The notes under the pieces: model-generated
The model's database searches: none
Seen by the model: the letters and a program-made list of their open reading frames with translations, nothing else
Told to the model about the DNA's origin: nothing
In this document: piece by piece, positions 20,954-31,485 of the stretch
Layout: each line of letters opens with the position of its first letter
How positions within the stretch are numbered: the stretch's first letter is position 1
Program-made: the position numbers and the translations under genes
Source of the DNA: Micropterus salmoides
Taxonomy: Eukaryota > Chordata > Actinopteri > Centrarchiformes > Centrarchidae
Assembly: GCF_014851395.1 (NCBI RefSeq)
Contig: NW_024044348.1
Coordinates: 26,818,676 to 26,882,675, forward strand
DNA: 64,000 nt
Reading direction: 5' to 3'

Positions 20954-22242
20954 TCAAACACCAGCGTTGGACCACTGGACCACTGGAGTAAGAGGACTGA
21001 GAAGCGGACAACTCTCGATCGCGCCCCCTGCCTGAGAGAGGGCATCCCCCCTCCAGGGGAGTTTCCATGGCTGTCCCGCCAGCAACCGCTGGAGAGGCAG
21101 GGAAACCAGGATGCGCTCATGTGCTCCGGAACCACCAATGCCAATGCTGAAAACTGTAGGCAGTCCAGAAGGCACGGGATCAGCCGAACCGGCGGAAAAG
21201 CATACAGCAGCTGGGGAGGCCACATGGGGTGCGCAAAGGCATCCACCCCCAGCAGGGGGATGTCCCGCAGGCTCAGTGGAAACCCACAGTGAGCTATATC
21301 CCGGTTTGCAAACAGATCCACCTCTGCCACACCAAACCGGAGCCAGATCTAGGCCACCAGATCGGGATGGAGGCGCCACTTGTCTGGGCGAGGGGCCCCC
21401 CTCAACATGATGTTCGCCCCTGTGTTCAACACGCCAGGGATGTACTCCGCTCTGATGGAGAGCAGATGAGTGTACAGGAGCAGCCACTTGGCCGAGCCCA
21501 GCAGCTGTGCTGAGCAGCAGAGGGGTGAAGTGTCGGATCACCTTCCACACCGTGAGGAGCTCCAGCACGTTTATGTGAAGAGGCATGTGGCCCTGCCACA
21601 GACCGCCTACCACTTGAAAGAGACAGGTCCCGCCCCAGCCCATCAGGGATGCGTCTCTGAAGACTGAGATATGGGACGTATCCCTGCCCAGGGGAACCCC
21701 GACCGACAGAGAGAAAGGGTACCGCCAGTAGGCCAGATTCGAACCAACAGACAGAGGAATAACGATCAGGCGCCATCTCTGTCTCACCGGGTCGACACGC
21801 ATGCGGATGAACCACCGCTGCAACCTCCTCTTGTGCAGGAGGCCCAGGGGGACCACCACGTGAGCAGCCGACATGAGGCCCAGAAGCCTCATGATCGACA
21901 GAGCTGTCACCACTGCCTGTGGGACAACCCGGTGGAGCAGCTCCACCAGAGCCTCCACCCTTCTCTGAGAGAGCCACGCTCTCCAGAGAGAGGAGTCAAG
22001 TACCACACCCAGGTTGGTGAGCCTCTGGGAGGGGAGAGGAGCGCTCTTCTTCCAGTTCGCCCAGGTGAGACAGGTGTGCGACAAGCTCGGCCGTCTGCAC
22101 CACCGCCTCGTAGCAGCGTGTTGTCCGGATAAAACAGGACCCTGATGCCCAACCGCCGCAGAGGTGACAGAGCCACCACGACACACACACGGAGAAAGTG
22201 CTTGGGGCCAGGGAGTAACCAAACGTCAGGCGGTTGTACTGG
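20954..22242 (-). pseudogene. DIRS element 2 RT thumb, RNase H and downstream linker
   Basis: Minus strand. At 22,242-22,100 another frame reads YQYNRLTFGYSLAP and LSPLRRLGIRVLFYPDNTLL, the RT block in which YPDN replaces the catalytic YxDD. The long 422-codon frame follows with VVPLGLLHKRRLQRWFIRMR (RT connection), then RNase H with ISVFRDASLMGWGG and HINVLELLTVWKVIRHF, which carry the catalytic Asp and Glu. After frame changes comes FGRAEVDLFANRDIAHCGFP, the conserved segment between RNase H and recombinase. The loss of YxDD and the frame shifts show inactivity. The right edge at 22,242 abuts the L2 insertion. Confidence 0.75.
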
Positions 22243-22247
22243 TACTG

Positions 22248-23060
22248 TAATGGGGTGTGGCAAAGAACCTTGGTGTTTGGTTTAATAGTAATTTAAATTT
22301 CGAGCAGCACACCACAAAGCTTGTTCAATCATGTTTTTATCAACTTAGAAATATAGCAAAAATTCGATCTATGTTAACTTTTAAGGACACCGAGACCATT
22401 TTACACGCCTTCATCTCATCACGCCTGGATTATTGCAACAGCCTTTTCACCTGTTTAACCCAAAAATCTATTGATCGACTCCAGACTGTCCAGAACTCAG
22501 CTGCCAGGCTTTTAACCAGAACAAAGAAATATGACCACATTACTCCTGTTTTAGCTTCATTACACTGGCTCCCAGTATGTTTTAGAATTGACTTTAAAAT
22601 TCTATTGATTACTTTTAAAGCTCTTCATGGCCTCTCGCCTTGTTATATTTCTGACCTTTTAGTCCCATACACACCAGCACGTACCTTGAGATCCTCGGAC
22701 AGAGGTCTGTTGTATGTTCCAGAGTCTCGACTGAAAACTAAAGGGGACAGAGCGTTTGCTGTCAGGGCCCCAAGGCTCTGGAACAGCCTGCCCAAGGAAA
22801 TCAGGTCAGCTGAGTCAGTAAACTCTTTTAAGTCCCTTCTTAAAACATACTTTTATGGGAGAGCCTTTCCCGATCTTATTTGATTTTATTTTATCCCTTT
22901 AATTTTATTCTATTTTACTAATTTTAATTTTTTCATGCTTTTATCATGTATTGTTTTTGTATTATTGTCTCTTGGGTATTATTGTCTTTACACTTGTTAA
23001 AGCACTTTGTAACTTGTTTTTGAAAAGTCCTCTACAAATAAAGATTATTATTATTATTAT
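22248..23060 (+). mobile_element. 5'-truncated L2-type LINE inserted in DIRS element 2 RT
   Basis: The plus frame 22,257-22,883 encodes the C-terminal region of an L2-clade polyprotein: AKNLGVWFNSNLNFEQHTTK, HAFISSRLDYCNSLFTCL, NSAARLLTRTKKYDHITPVL, ASLHWLPVCFRIDFKILLIT and RLWNSLPKEIRSAESVNSFK, ending normally at a stop after FPDLI. A 3' UTR and an (ATT)n tail follow to 23,060. TACTG flanks it at 22,243-22,247 and 23,061-23,065. Removing the insert restores DIRS RT continuity, which supports that duplication. The endonuclease and RT palm are absent through 5' truncation. Confidence 0.85.
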
Positions 23061-23065
23061 TACTG

Positions 23066-23547
23066 GACACCAGGAAGGAGAACCGCAGGAAATTCCTGTG
23101 TTAGTGGATGACGGAAACGTAAAAGTGCGCGTCATTCAGGTCAATGGAGGTGAGCCAGTCTCCCTGACGCACACACTCCAGCACCTGCTTTACTGTCAAC
23201 ATGTGAAAAGGTCTCTCCATAATCGCTTGTTGAACAGTGACAGATCCTGGAAGGGCCTCTCGCCCCCCATCTTCCTCCTGACCAGGAAGTAATGGGAGTA
23301 GAACCCCTGATTCCTGAAGCTCCGCCCAGAGGGCGGCATTCTGAGCCGAGGAGGAGAGCATAGTCTTCACAATCCCGGCGAAGGAGGGAGGGGGGGCGAA
23401 CTGCAGCCTGTGATCCCATCGGATCAGGCTGTCCATCCATCTGTGCATCGAGCAGGAAGCGAGCCACTCCGAGTAGCGCTCTGAAAGCGGTCGGACCTGC
23501 TGATGAGGCGCCCTGGTGGCCATGAAGGCCGGCCGTGGGGGGGGCAA
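23066..23547 (-). pseudogene. DIRS element 2 RT, N-terminal part
   Basis: The minus frame 23,547-23,101 contains SERYSEWLASCSMHRW-type sequence, VQQAIMERPFHMLTVKQVLE and CVRQGDWLTSIDLNDAHFYV, the first RT catalytic block with its Asp. A stop follows VSVIH, and HRNFLRFSF continues in frame beyond it up to the L2 insertion. The overlapping frame 23,141-24,172 is a shifted reading of the same region joined to the gag-like part. Confidence 0.75.
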
Positions 23548-24900
23548 CCTCCATGTTACACCGAACAGGAGAGCTCAGCACCTGGCGGGGGGAAGGGAGG
23601 GTCATGGGCGCCAACACACGGCAGCATGCAGGAGGGAGCGCCGCCATGCAGGAGGCGGCACCTCCCTGCATGTCGGGCATGTGTGAGTCAATCGGACGGC
23701 AAGGCGCGGCCGCTTGGGGGGGGGGGGCGTGGGCCACATCACACACAGTTAGAGGGGTTTGTTTGGGTGTTGTCCCGTGTGTGGTAGGAGGGACCACATG
23801 AGGCAGCATAGTCGCCTTCGTGGGTCCACTGCCGTACCGCATCCCCGGTGGGGGGAGGGAGGCAGAGGCAGGCACAGTTGCTGGGGGGTCTGCACGAGGT
23901 GGGGCTGCCACACCCGTGGGCCCGTAACCATGCTGCTCCCCTATCTGTAAATATCTGTACCTTGTGTGTATGTGTTCTATCCACATGTGGGGAGGGGTGT
24001 GTGAAGGGACCTCTGATTGTGAACAGAGTGTACTGCTTGTTGGTTTGAGCTTCAAGCTGCAGATTAGCCACTTGGCTAACGGCAGCTGGCTCACACAGTG
24101 TGGGAAATTTGTGCTTGGTGTGGCTGGTTCGACTGAGACAGGCACAGACAGCATGCGTTCAACAACTTCCACAAAAGGAGCAACAAGATTTCACACACAG
24201 CTTTTTTTTGACCCATAACAGTGGTCCGCTCTGACCGGCGAGGGTCGGCCAGCAGTAATGAAACCAGTTGCTAGATGTCATTAGCCGCAGCTAATGTGGT
24301 GCAATGTGGACACATGGGGTCTCCCTGGTCGGCTGATCCAGGGACAGACCGCATGTCAGCTACACGTTAGCATACCATTAGCTACCTGTTATCTCAACGT
24401 TAGCCTGATGGTAGCATCCTTGTAGCTTAACGATCGCTTGCCTCACCGCGGCAACATAGCAATGTCGAGGCCAGCGTCACCAGAGGTTGGAACGGGGGAA
24501 GCGTGGAGCTGCTGGGGGATTCCTGCTCATCCAATAGCAATAGGTCGAGGGCTTCATCAAGAAAGTGGGTGGACAGCCACACCACCTCGTCCTCACCGGC
24601 AAAAAGTTATCCGCCCAGCACTGCTTCTCTTCGGGGGAGAGAAGGTCGCAGAACGAGCAGCATGAGCCAGGGGTGAGCGCTCGGCCAGCATGCTACAATC
24701 CGAGGCACACCCAGCATGGGGGATGGAGGTCCCCGGCAGGACGAAGCCCGTGTCACGGACGCTGCACACCCGTTCTGATGTAGCAGCATCCCGCCCCGCT
24801 CTGGCCCACTTGCTAGAAGACATCACTCTTCTATTCCGACAGGAAATCTTCTGCTCTTTAGACAGCTCAGTGCTAAAGAAAAATGGGAGCCGAAGTAGCA
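23548..24900 (-). pseudogene. DIRS element 2 gag-like 5' region
   Basis: This GC-rich region lies between the right outer end and RT, where DIRS elements carry gag. Minus frames at 24,593-24,901 and 23,739-24,172 are open but I recognise no gag motif. The sequence is rich in Ala, Pro and Ser codons with a long G run near 23,717-23,729. A gag role is inferred from position only. The part 24,438-24,900 is missing from the second copy of this region. Confidence 0.45.
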
Positions 24901-24944
24901 CAATAGCGATAGCCTTAGAGGGCGAAGCCTATACGAAATAGAAC
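24901..24944. repeat. DIRS element 2 right outer end
   Basis: Inverted partner of 20,205-20,248, with two substitutions in 44 bp. It ends at GAAC, as does the right end of element 1, and shares the inverted GTTCTAT and CGCCCTCTA boxes with it. The two DIRS elements therefore belong to related families. Confidence 0.75.
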
Positions 24945-26740
24945 CTGAGAGTTTCTTTCCTCCACACAGCTGGCCAATCACGGTGCGAAGTGGGTGTGAA
25001 TATTGGATTGTCAGTTTCTGAAAGTTACAGTGGGAGGGAGGGGGCTACCGAAGCTATTCAACCAGTACGACTAGCAGTTCTGACGGAGTATACTGGGCTA
25101 CTCTGACTTTCACATAGTCATAATGTTTCCAGCTGAGTTAGATTTCCTCAACAGCATTCAAGTAATTTACACTCTGACTCTCACAAAATCTATCAAATGT
25201 GTTTTTGATCCCATTCAGTTACCTGTATTTGTAAAAGTTAGAGGAGGAAGGAGTTAGCAGACATATCCTAAGTAAGACCTAACCAAAACTTAACCTCATC
25301 AGTGCCTAAAGATAATAATTTGTAATCAAAGTGTATAGCCAATCTATGTCTAATCTTACACCTCAACTTTCAATTTCTGACCGAATGCATTATTCACTAT
25401 TTACAACTGAATGGCTAAATATAATAACAATATTTCTTGTTGCATAGCCTCTGTCTGCCCTCCATGAACATTACAATTACACTGTAGGACCTAATGAAAG
25501 CAAAAGTTTTTGAACTTCTGCCATCTTCGTCTACATCTACACTAACACAAAGTGTACCTTACTGTATAATTCCGTCCAATACATTAAACTACAGCCTCAA
25601 TAAAACTGTACATTAAAGGTTTCACAAATACTATTAATTGTAAAGTTATACTGCACTGCATTATGTTGTACAGTGTAAAGTTAATTGTCGAGCTTGTGTA
25701 CATTCACTATTCATAGGGTTTATACATGCCAATGAGCAGATCAATAAGAAACTCATAATCCTAGTGATAAACAATATCATATGGTACAGAGAAGCATTAA
25801 AGAGTGAACAAGAGGCAAAAGTTGTAAAAGTGTAGAGACGGGAAGAGGTGATGTCCCAGGACCATAGAATCAGCCTGGGGATATCCTGGGGTGAGTTGGT
25901 AGCAGACAGATGGCTCCAAACAGTCACAAGGCAGTCGTGGAGGTGGAAGAAACATGGAAGTGAAAGTTTTACCTAGAGAAGCCTTTGGTGTTGACCTTTT
26001 CTGCCTCTGATGAGTTGATGTTTGCGTGAGCTGATGAGATAGCAGCTGCGGCTGATCTGATGACCCTTCTTTCCATTTGTGGCTCCTGGGTTTCTTTGAA
26101 TCTCAGTGTTTGGAGTCTAAGCATCCTGTGCCATGCCAATCATCACCGCAGCGGCCATTTGAGGCATCCTGGTCTTAAATAAACTAGGACTAATAAACTA
26201 AGAGTGACACTTTAATCTTTAATGAACATTTGTTTTTTAGCTGGAGTGAATACTGGTGCATAATTATTGTTTTGTCTGATTATTGTTTTGTGTGATTTCA
26301 GGCAGGTTTCAATTGAAAGTTTTAAAGTTTTACCAGAATCTTGGGCATTTATTGAGTCTTCTTAAAAATAAATTACTTCTCTAAGGATAAAGGGATGGAA
26401 AAGCACTATTACATGAAATTATGTGGTTTTTTTAGACTTTTCTCGATTTTTTCCCCCCTTTTTTTCTTGTGTAATAGTAGATACGTTTATGTCTCTGGGG
26501 CCTCAATAATCTGAAAGGAAACAAACAACATTAATTAAGATGAGGTGTCACAAATAGACATTTCTTCATTTTAATCTCTCAGATGCCAAAAAACGGACTT
26601 CCGGTTGAGGAACGAAGAGATGTAGACACGGTGTACTGAGCTCTCCCATATCGACATTTTTTGTCAATGAGCGAAACATCCACACCTTTAACATGGTCTA
26701 GACGTTTTATGTTGAAAGGGCAACACTTTATCATGCAAAC
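24945..26740. other. Gene-free sequence before the L1 remnant
   Basis: No gene recognised. AT-rich with a polypyrimidine stretch near 26,440-26,470. The last ~150 bases (26,590-26,740) are probably 5' UTR of the L1-like element that follows. The portion 24,945-25,577 has no counterpart in the second copy. Confidence 0.5.
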
Positions 26741-27445
26741 TTGAACCTTTTTCTGAATTTGGTTAAGCCATCTCGAGTTTACATGATGCTGGACCTGTGG
26801 AGGAATGCTAAGGCGTCTGAACATTTGGAGGGAGCAACCCCAGCTGACTCAGGCCAGGCAGCTATACTTCAGGCTATCACGTCTTTAAAAACTGAACTGA
26901 TGGCTAAAATGGACGAGAATGTGGAATCGCAGAAGATCGAAATGCGCCTGCAAATAAGTAGCCTGAGAGAAGAGATAAAGGCAGCTATTGACCAAGCTAA
27001 CACAAAAGCTAATGCTCTGGAGGAGCGGACCGCTAGCTTGGAGGTAGCAGCAAACAATCACTTGGACAGTACTGCCAAACTGGAGTAACAAGTATCCCAG
27101 CTAAAGACAGAGGTGGTGAGTCTTATGTTGAAGAGTGAAGACCTAGAAGCGCAATCCCGGAGGTGGAATTTGTTTCTACAGAAAGTGCTGAATCTGGATA
27201 AGCCGCTGACCATCGACAGAGCACATCATACTTTGCAACGAAATCCCAGGTGAGGGACAACAGCCACAAGCGAGGCAGAGGGCTGCATTCAAACAGGTGA
27301 GACAACAGCTACGACAGTGTGAGGTAGTCAGATACGGACTGTCCAGCCAGGCTGAAGATTACTACCCGAGACGGCGCGCAGAGGAGCAGTTCTGATGCAG
27401 CTAAGGCAGATGCTTTCATGAAGGTACTTTCTGCGGACCCGTAAT
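26741..27445 (+). pseudogene. L1-like (Tx1/L1 clade) ORF1 remnant
   Basis: An open segment of about 115 codons encodes a coiled coil: ILQAITSLKTELMAKMDENV, then LQISSLREEIKAAIDQANTK and ALEERTASLEV. After a stop near 27,086 the same kind of sequence continues (SLMLKSEDLEAQSRR, LDKPLTIDRAHHTL). In a shifted frame it gives VRQQLRQCEVVRYGLSSQAE, the C-terminal RNA-binding region of fish L1 ORF1 proteins. ORF1 coats the LINE RNA. Stops and shifts show a dead copy. The ORF2 counterpart with the same strand is at 31,486-33,130. Confidence 0.75.
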
Positions 27446-28075
27446 TCCTGTTGTACTTGGCGTGCTTGCCTCCTTATCTGAGATTGCCGTGGTTGAGGGG
27501 ACAAGAAGCTGCCCTAGCCGATAGGATGTACATTGAAGTATTTCAATAAATTTTGTTGCAGGGAATAATAATGATAAGATTAGAGCTCTGACTAGCCTGA
27601 TTTCTACTTGCACTTAGTTGCTCTGCGAATGGTTGTGCTCCATGAACATGTTACTCTTGCTGTTTTAAAAGTACGTAGCCTACATTGTGAATGGAGCAGG
27701 CTACATAGCCTAGGCACCAAAATGCAATGCTTGTTACCATAGAGATCCAGACCACAGGGCCAAAGGCAAGGCACTAAGTCACCAGGAGTTGTAATACTTA
27801 GTGCTGTTATTTACTGACATCATTCTAGTTCCAACTCATATCTTGTTTTGATTTTGTTTTTTCTCTTTCTTCTCAGAGCGGTAGGCTCAGACATATACAG
27901 ATGCTCACTTTGGAATGTGCAGTCATGCATCCACAAGATGTTCGCATTCAGATATTCAGATCATTCAGATACAGATATTCACATGTAGACACGAATACAG
28001 ACACTCACACTAAAAACTGCTCGTTGACTTTGAACTGTTTCAGCTGTTAAGCTAAATTGTTATTACATAAGGTTC
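27446..28075. other. Unassigned sequence between L1 ORF1 and the antisense LINE
   Basis: No frame matches the L1 ORF2 endonuclease expected here. Repeated CAGATATTCA-type words occur at 27,948-27,985. It may be diverged L1 or another inserted element. Confidence 0.4.
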
Positions 28076-29450
28076 TTATGGGGACTTCTCTTCAGAGCGA
28101 ATGATACGCGGCAGCCTGCCTTTGTCCCTGGCAGTGACAGCAGCGTACCAGATGGTGATGGAGGAGGTGAGGATGGACTCAATGATGGCGGCTTTGAAGC
28201 AGGCTGGCACATGGCATGTCTCCAGTGAGGTGATAAAAATGTCTGTGATGTTTGGCTGTAAACCAGGGTTTGTCATTGTTGTAACACACCCTGGTGCGTG
28301 TTGGTATCCAGTTGTCCTCACAGAAACTGATGTAGGATGTCACAGCATCAGTAAACTCATCCAGACTGTTGGTAGCAGTCCTGAAAACATCCCAGTCAGT
28401 GCAGTCCAAACACACCTGAAGAACTTCTACAGCTTCCCTGGTCCACTTCTTAGATGTCCTCACCACAGGTTTACAGAGTTTTAGTTTCTGCATGTATGCA
28501 GGAATCAGGTGGACCATGACGTGATCAGAGTGTCCCAGTGGAGCGTGAAGGATGGTGTGAGATACTGCTTACTATGGTGTAGTAGTGATCCAAAGTGTTC
28601 CCCTCTCTGGTTGGACACTTTATAAACTGTCTGTATTTGGGGAGTTCTTGGCTGAGGTTTCCTTTGATAAAGTCACCAAGAACAATAACAGGGAGTCTGG
28701 GTTTGTCTGCTCCACACATAGTATCCGGTCAGCCAACATGATCTGTGCGTCATGCACGTTGGCCTGCGGTGGAATGTAAACACCACCCAGAGTGAATAAA
28801 GCAAACTCACAGGGAGAGTAATATGGAGTTAATGATAAAAAATTCCAGAACAGGAGAACAGTGCTGCTGAATCACTGTCACGTTGGTACACCAGCCATTG
28901 TTAATATAAAAACAGATACCTCCACCTTTTGTTTTGCAGAGAGTTCTGTGTCGCGGTCCGCTCTGTAGACCTGGAAGCCAGCTAGTTGCAGCGTGGAGTC
29001 TGGTATCAGATCACACAGCCACATCTCTGAAGCACAGAACAGAAGATGAATAAAAGTCTGTAAGTGTTTTTCCCCACCAGTAGCTGAAGTTCATCCAGTT
29101 TGTTGCACAGTGAGCGCACGTTGGAGAGAAATATTGCCAGTAGCGGTATGCGGACTTCCGGCCGGCAGAGACACACAAGCGACCCGACTCTTTTTCCTTT
29201 CCTACGGCGTTTCACAGCCTGAGCAACAGCGAGCGTGCCCTTTACCAAAATGTCCAATAATTCCACTGATGATGCGAGAAAAGTTGGAAATAAATCTGCT
29301 GGAGTTGTTCCCCTGATGTTCATGAGCGCTTCTCTGGTGAAAGAGCTCCAGGAATCAGTCGAAAACTGAATTAACACACAAAACAAAACAGAGCACACCT
29401 AACACAGAGGTAGTTATACGCAACGGCATCTACTACTACTGTAGGTAAGC
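28076..29450 (-). pseudogene. Internally deleted LINE with APE endonuclease
   Basis: Minus strand, right to left: an N-terminal segment with FSTDSWSSFTREALMNIRGT and VKRRRKGKRV; FLSNVRSLCNKLDELQLLVG, which opens the endonuclease domain; TKGGGICFYIN near 28,930; LPVIVLGDFIKGNLSQELPK and FIKCPTREGNTLDHYYT, the endonuclease core; then CKPVVRTSKKWTREAVEVLQ, the linker. After YNNDKPWFTAK the sequence jumps to a DIFITSLETCHVPACFKAA piece and then to VESILTSSITIWY-like C-terminal sequence. Almost the whole RT is therefore missing. It is a CR1/L2-like fish LINE by resemblance. It lies between L1 fragments in opposite orientation. Confidence 0.75.
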
Positions 29451-29480
29451 TAATGAACTGGCAAAACTTTTCCCAGGAGA

Positions 29481-29490
29481 GTATTTATAC
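29481..29490 (-). promoter_or_regulatory. TATA-like box upstream of the antisense LINE frame
   Basis: GTATAAATAC on the minus strand, in a GC-richer context, about 90 bases before the first long frame of the LINE and about 150 bases after the end of the retroviral integrase. It could be a LINE 5' UTR feature or a leftover of a retroviral U3. No experimental inference is possible. Confidence 0.35.
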
Positions 29491-29632
29491 CCCGCTCACC
29501 AGAACCTCTTCCGCTATAAGTTAAAGGTAATAAATCAAAAAACGAATCAAATGAAATCGATTAAATTGAGTTCAATGTGTCTCTGAGTTCACTGAGTCTC
29601 TCTTATCTGTTCAAGGGTCCTAGTGGGAGGAT

Positions 29633-31485
29633 CTATTGGTGCACACTGGCTCCAATGGTACCAGGTTTCTCCTTTCCCGTGCAGTTCACTGCATGAGAAG
29701 TCCTCTCTGTCACCTTGTAGGGTCCTGTCCAACTGGGCTCAGACCACTTAGGCTTGATCACCTTTAGTAAAGCCCACTCCGTGGATGGCGATGTCCCTTC
29801 GTCCGACACCCCCTTTGCTGCTGCAACCTGTTTGGAGAAAGCTGACACCAATGCTGTTAGTTGATCATAATAAGGTTTATACCTTGCTGGGCTTTCATCT
29901 GCTTCCTCAGTGAGCAGTCCAGCTCCCGGTCCCGGGAACTGTTGTCCTGTCGTTAACTCATAAGGAGTAAACCCTGTCATTGAGTTAACTGAGCTGCGGA
30001 TGGACATTAGGACAATTGGTAGAGCTTCTACCCAGCTCAGTTTAGTTTGTGCACCCATCCTTTCCACTTTCCCTTGGGATTGTACCAAATGCTTGTTTCA
30101 GGCCTAATGCTTTCTCTACAGCCTGCAGGTCTTTGTTTTTGAAATGTGTGCCATTGTCTGACCTTACTCTCTTTGGAAATCCATGCATTGGAATATACTG
30201 ATTAATGAGAAATTTCACCACTGTTTTTGCATCCTCTGACTTTGCAGGTACTGCTTCTGGCCAGCCAGTGTATGCATCCACTGCTACCAACAGATACCTG
30301 TACCCATTCACCCTTTCCAACAGGTCTGTGTAGTCAATAATAATTTCTTTCCCTGCCATTTTTGGTAAGGGAAATTTACCCTCATGCGGTTTTATTTTTG
30401 GTCGAACATTGTATCCAGTACATATGTGACACTCTCTGATATGGTTCTCAATCATAGCTGTAGAAATGGGTGCCACCAGTGGGTTAAATGTCTTTGCATT
30501 GGTGCTTTTCCACAATACGTCAACCCGTGTGCCTCCTGTAGCATAGAAGCTAACAGCCATCAGCTTATCTGCTGCCTGATTTCCCTTGGCTATGGTGATG
30601 CTATGATCTGCCTTATCATGACCTTTACATGACATTAGCACATCCTTCTCATGTTTGATGTGTGTTTTAGCTGCTGTTAAGAACCCTGATCTGATCCACT
30701 GACTCAACTCCACCTGAATTGCTCCTACCACATATGCTGAGTCTGTGCAGATGTTCACTCTCTTCCCTTCTGACCATTCTAAGGCTGCTATCATAGCTTG
30801 TAGTTCGGCTAGTTGTGCTGATTCTTTTCCTACCACTATCCCTGTGATAACTTCCTCAAATCCTGTTTCTTTCTGTCTCACCACTGCATAGCTGCTTTCA
30901 GTCCCTCCGTAGGATGCCTGTAGTAACACCCATCTGTGAACAGTGTTTCCTCTGGGTCTTTCAACAGAGTTGCTTGCAAATCTTCTCTGACCTTCACATC
31001 TTTCTGCACTCTTTCCTCACATCTATGTGGTTCTCCCACTCCCATGTTGTCTGCCATATTGATGCCTTCATGTGTAAATGTTATGCTGGGTGCTGATAAC
31101 ATTTTCTCCATCCTAGTTTGCCTGAATGACGTCATGGTGAATGCTGTTGAACTAACAAATGCTATAATGCTGTGTGTTATGAGTACTGTCACCGGATGAC
31201 CCATCACTATGTGCGCTGTTTTCTGCAAAATTTTTGCCACTCCTGCTGCATGTCTTGTGCACGGAGGATGTCTGTCTTTAGTTGGATCTAGAGTTATGCT
31301 GGCATACATCAGCACCTGTCTACCTCCCCTTTTTTTCTGAAAAAGCACCCCATTTACTGTGTGAGATCTTTCAGAAACATCTAAGAAAAATGGTAACTGG
31401 TAGTCAGGTATTGCAAGGGCAGCAGTACTGGTTAGGGCCACTACTGAGCCACTGGCTGTGGCTTTGCAACAAAATAATTAGATAA
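29633..31485 (-). pseudogene. Endogenous retrovirus pol remnant (RNase H to integrase), copy A
   Basis: Degraded pol of a class I-type fish endogenous retrovirus on the minus strand. The frame at 31,441-30,878 covers the RT connection and the start of RNase H (FTDG). The frame at 30,929-30,042 holds the rest of RNase H (ICTDSAYVVG, GNQAADK), a CHIC zinc pair, and the integrase core with its two aspartates (IIIDYTDL, VRSDNGTHF). A third frame at 30,088-29,633 carries the core glutamate and a C-terminal domain with WTGPYKV. The break near 30,890 is a one-base loss compared with copy B. The break near 30,060 is in both copies, with an apparent short deletion. No gag, env or LTR pair is seen. Confidence 0.85.

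Larger units (their letters stand above)
20186..24944 (-). mobile_element. DIRS-type retrotransposon, element 2 (defective)
   Basis: On the minus strand, right to left: outer end (24,944-24,901), gag-like region, RT (23,547-22,100, interrupted by an L2), RNase H (about 21,700-21,450) and tyrosine recombinase (20,891-20,270). The order RT, RNase H, recombinase and the sequence families fit fish DIRS elements. The two 44-bp ends at 20,205-20,248 and 24,901-24,944 are inverted copies with two differences. The left end looks like the second half of an internal complementary region, so the true left inverted repeat may be missing. Stops, frame changes and loss of the RT YxDD motif mark it as dead. 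Confidence 0.85.
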
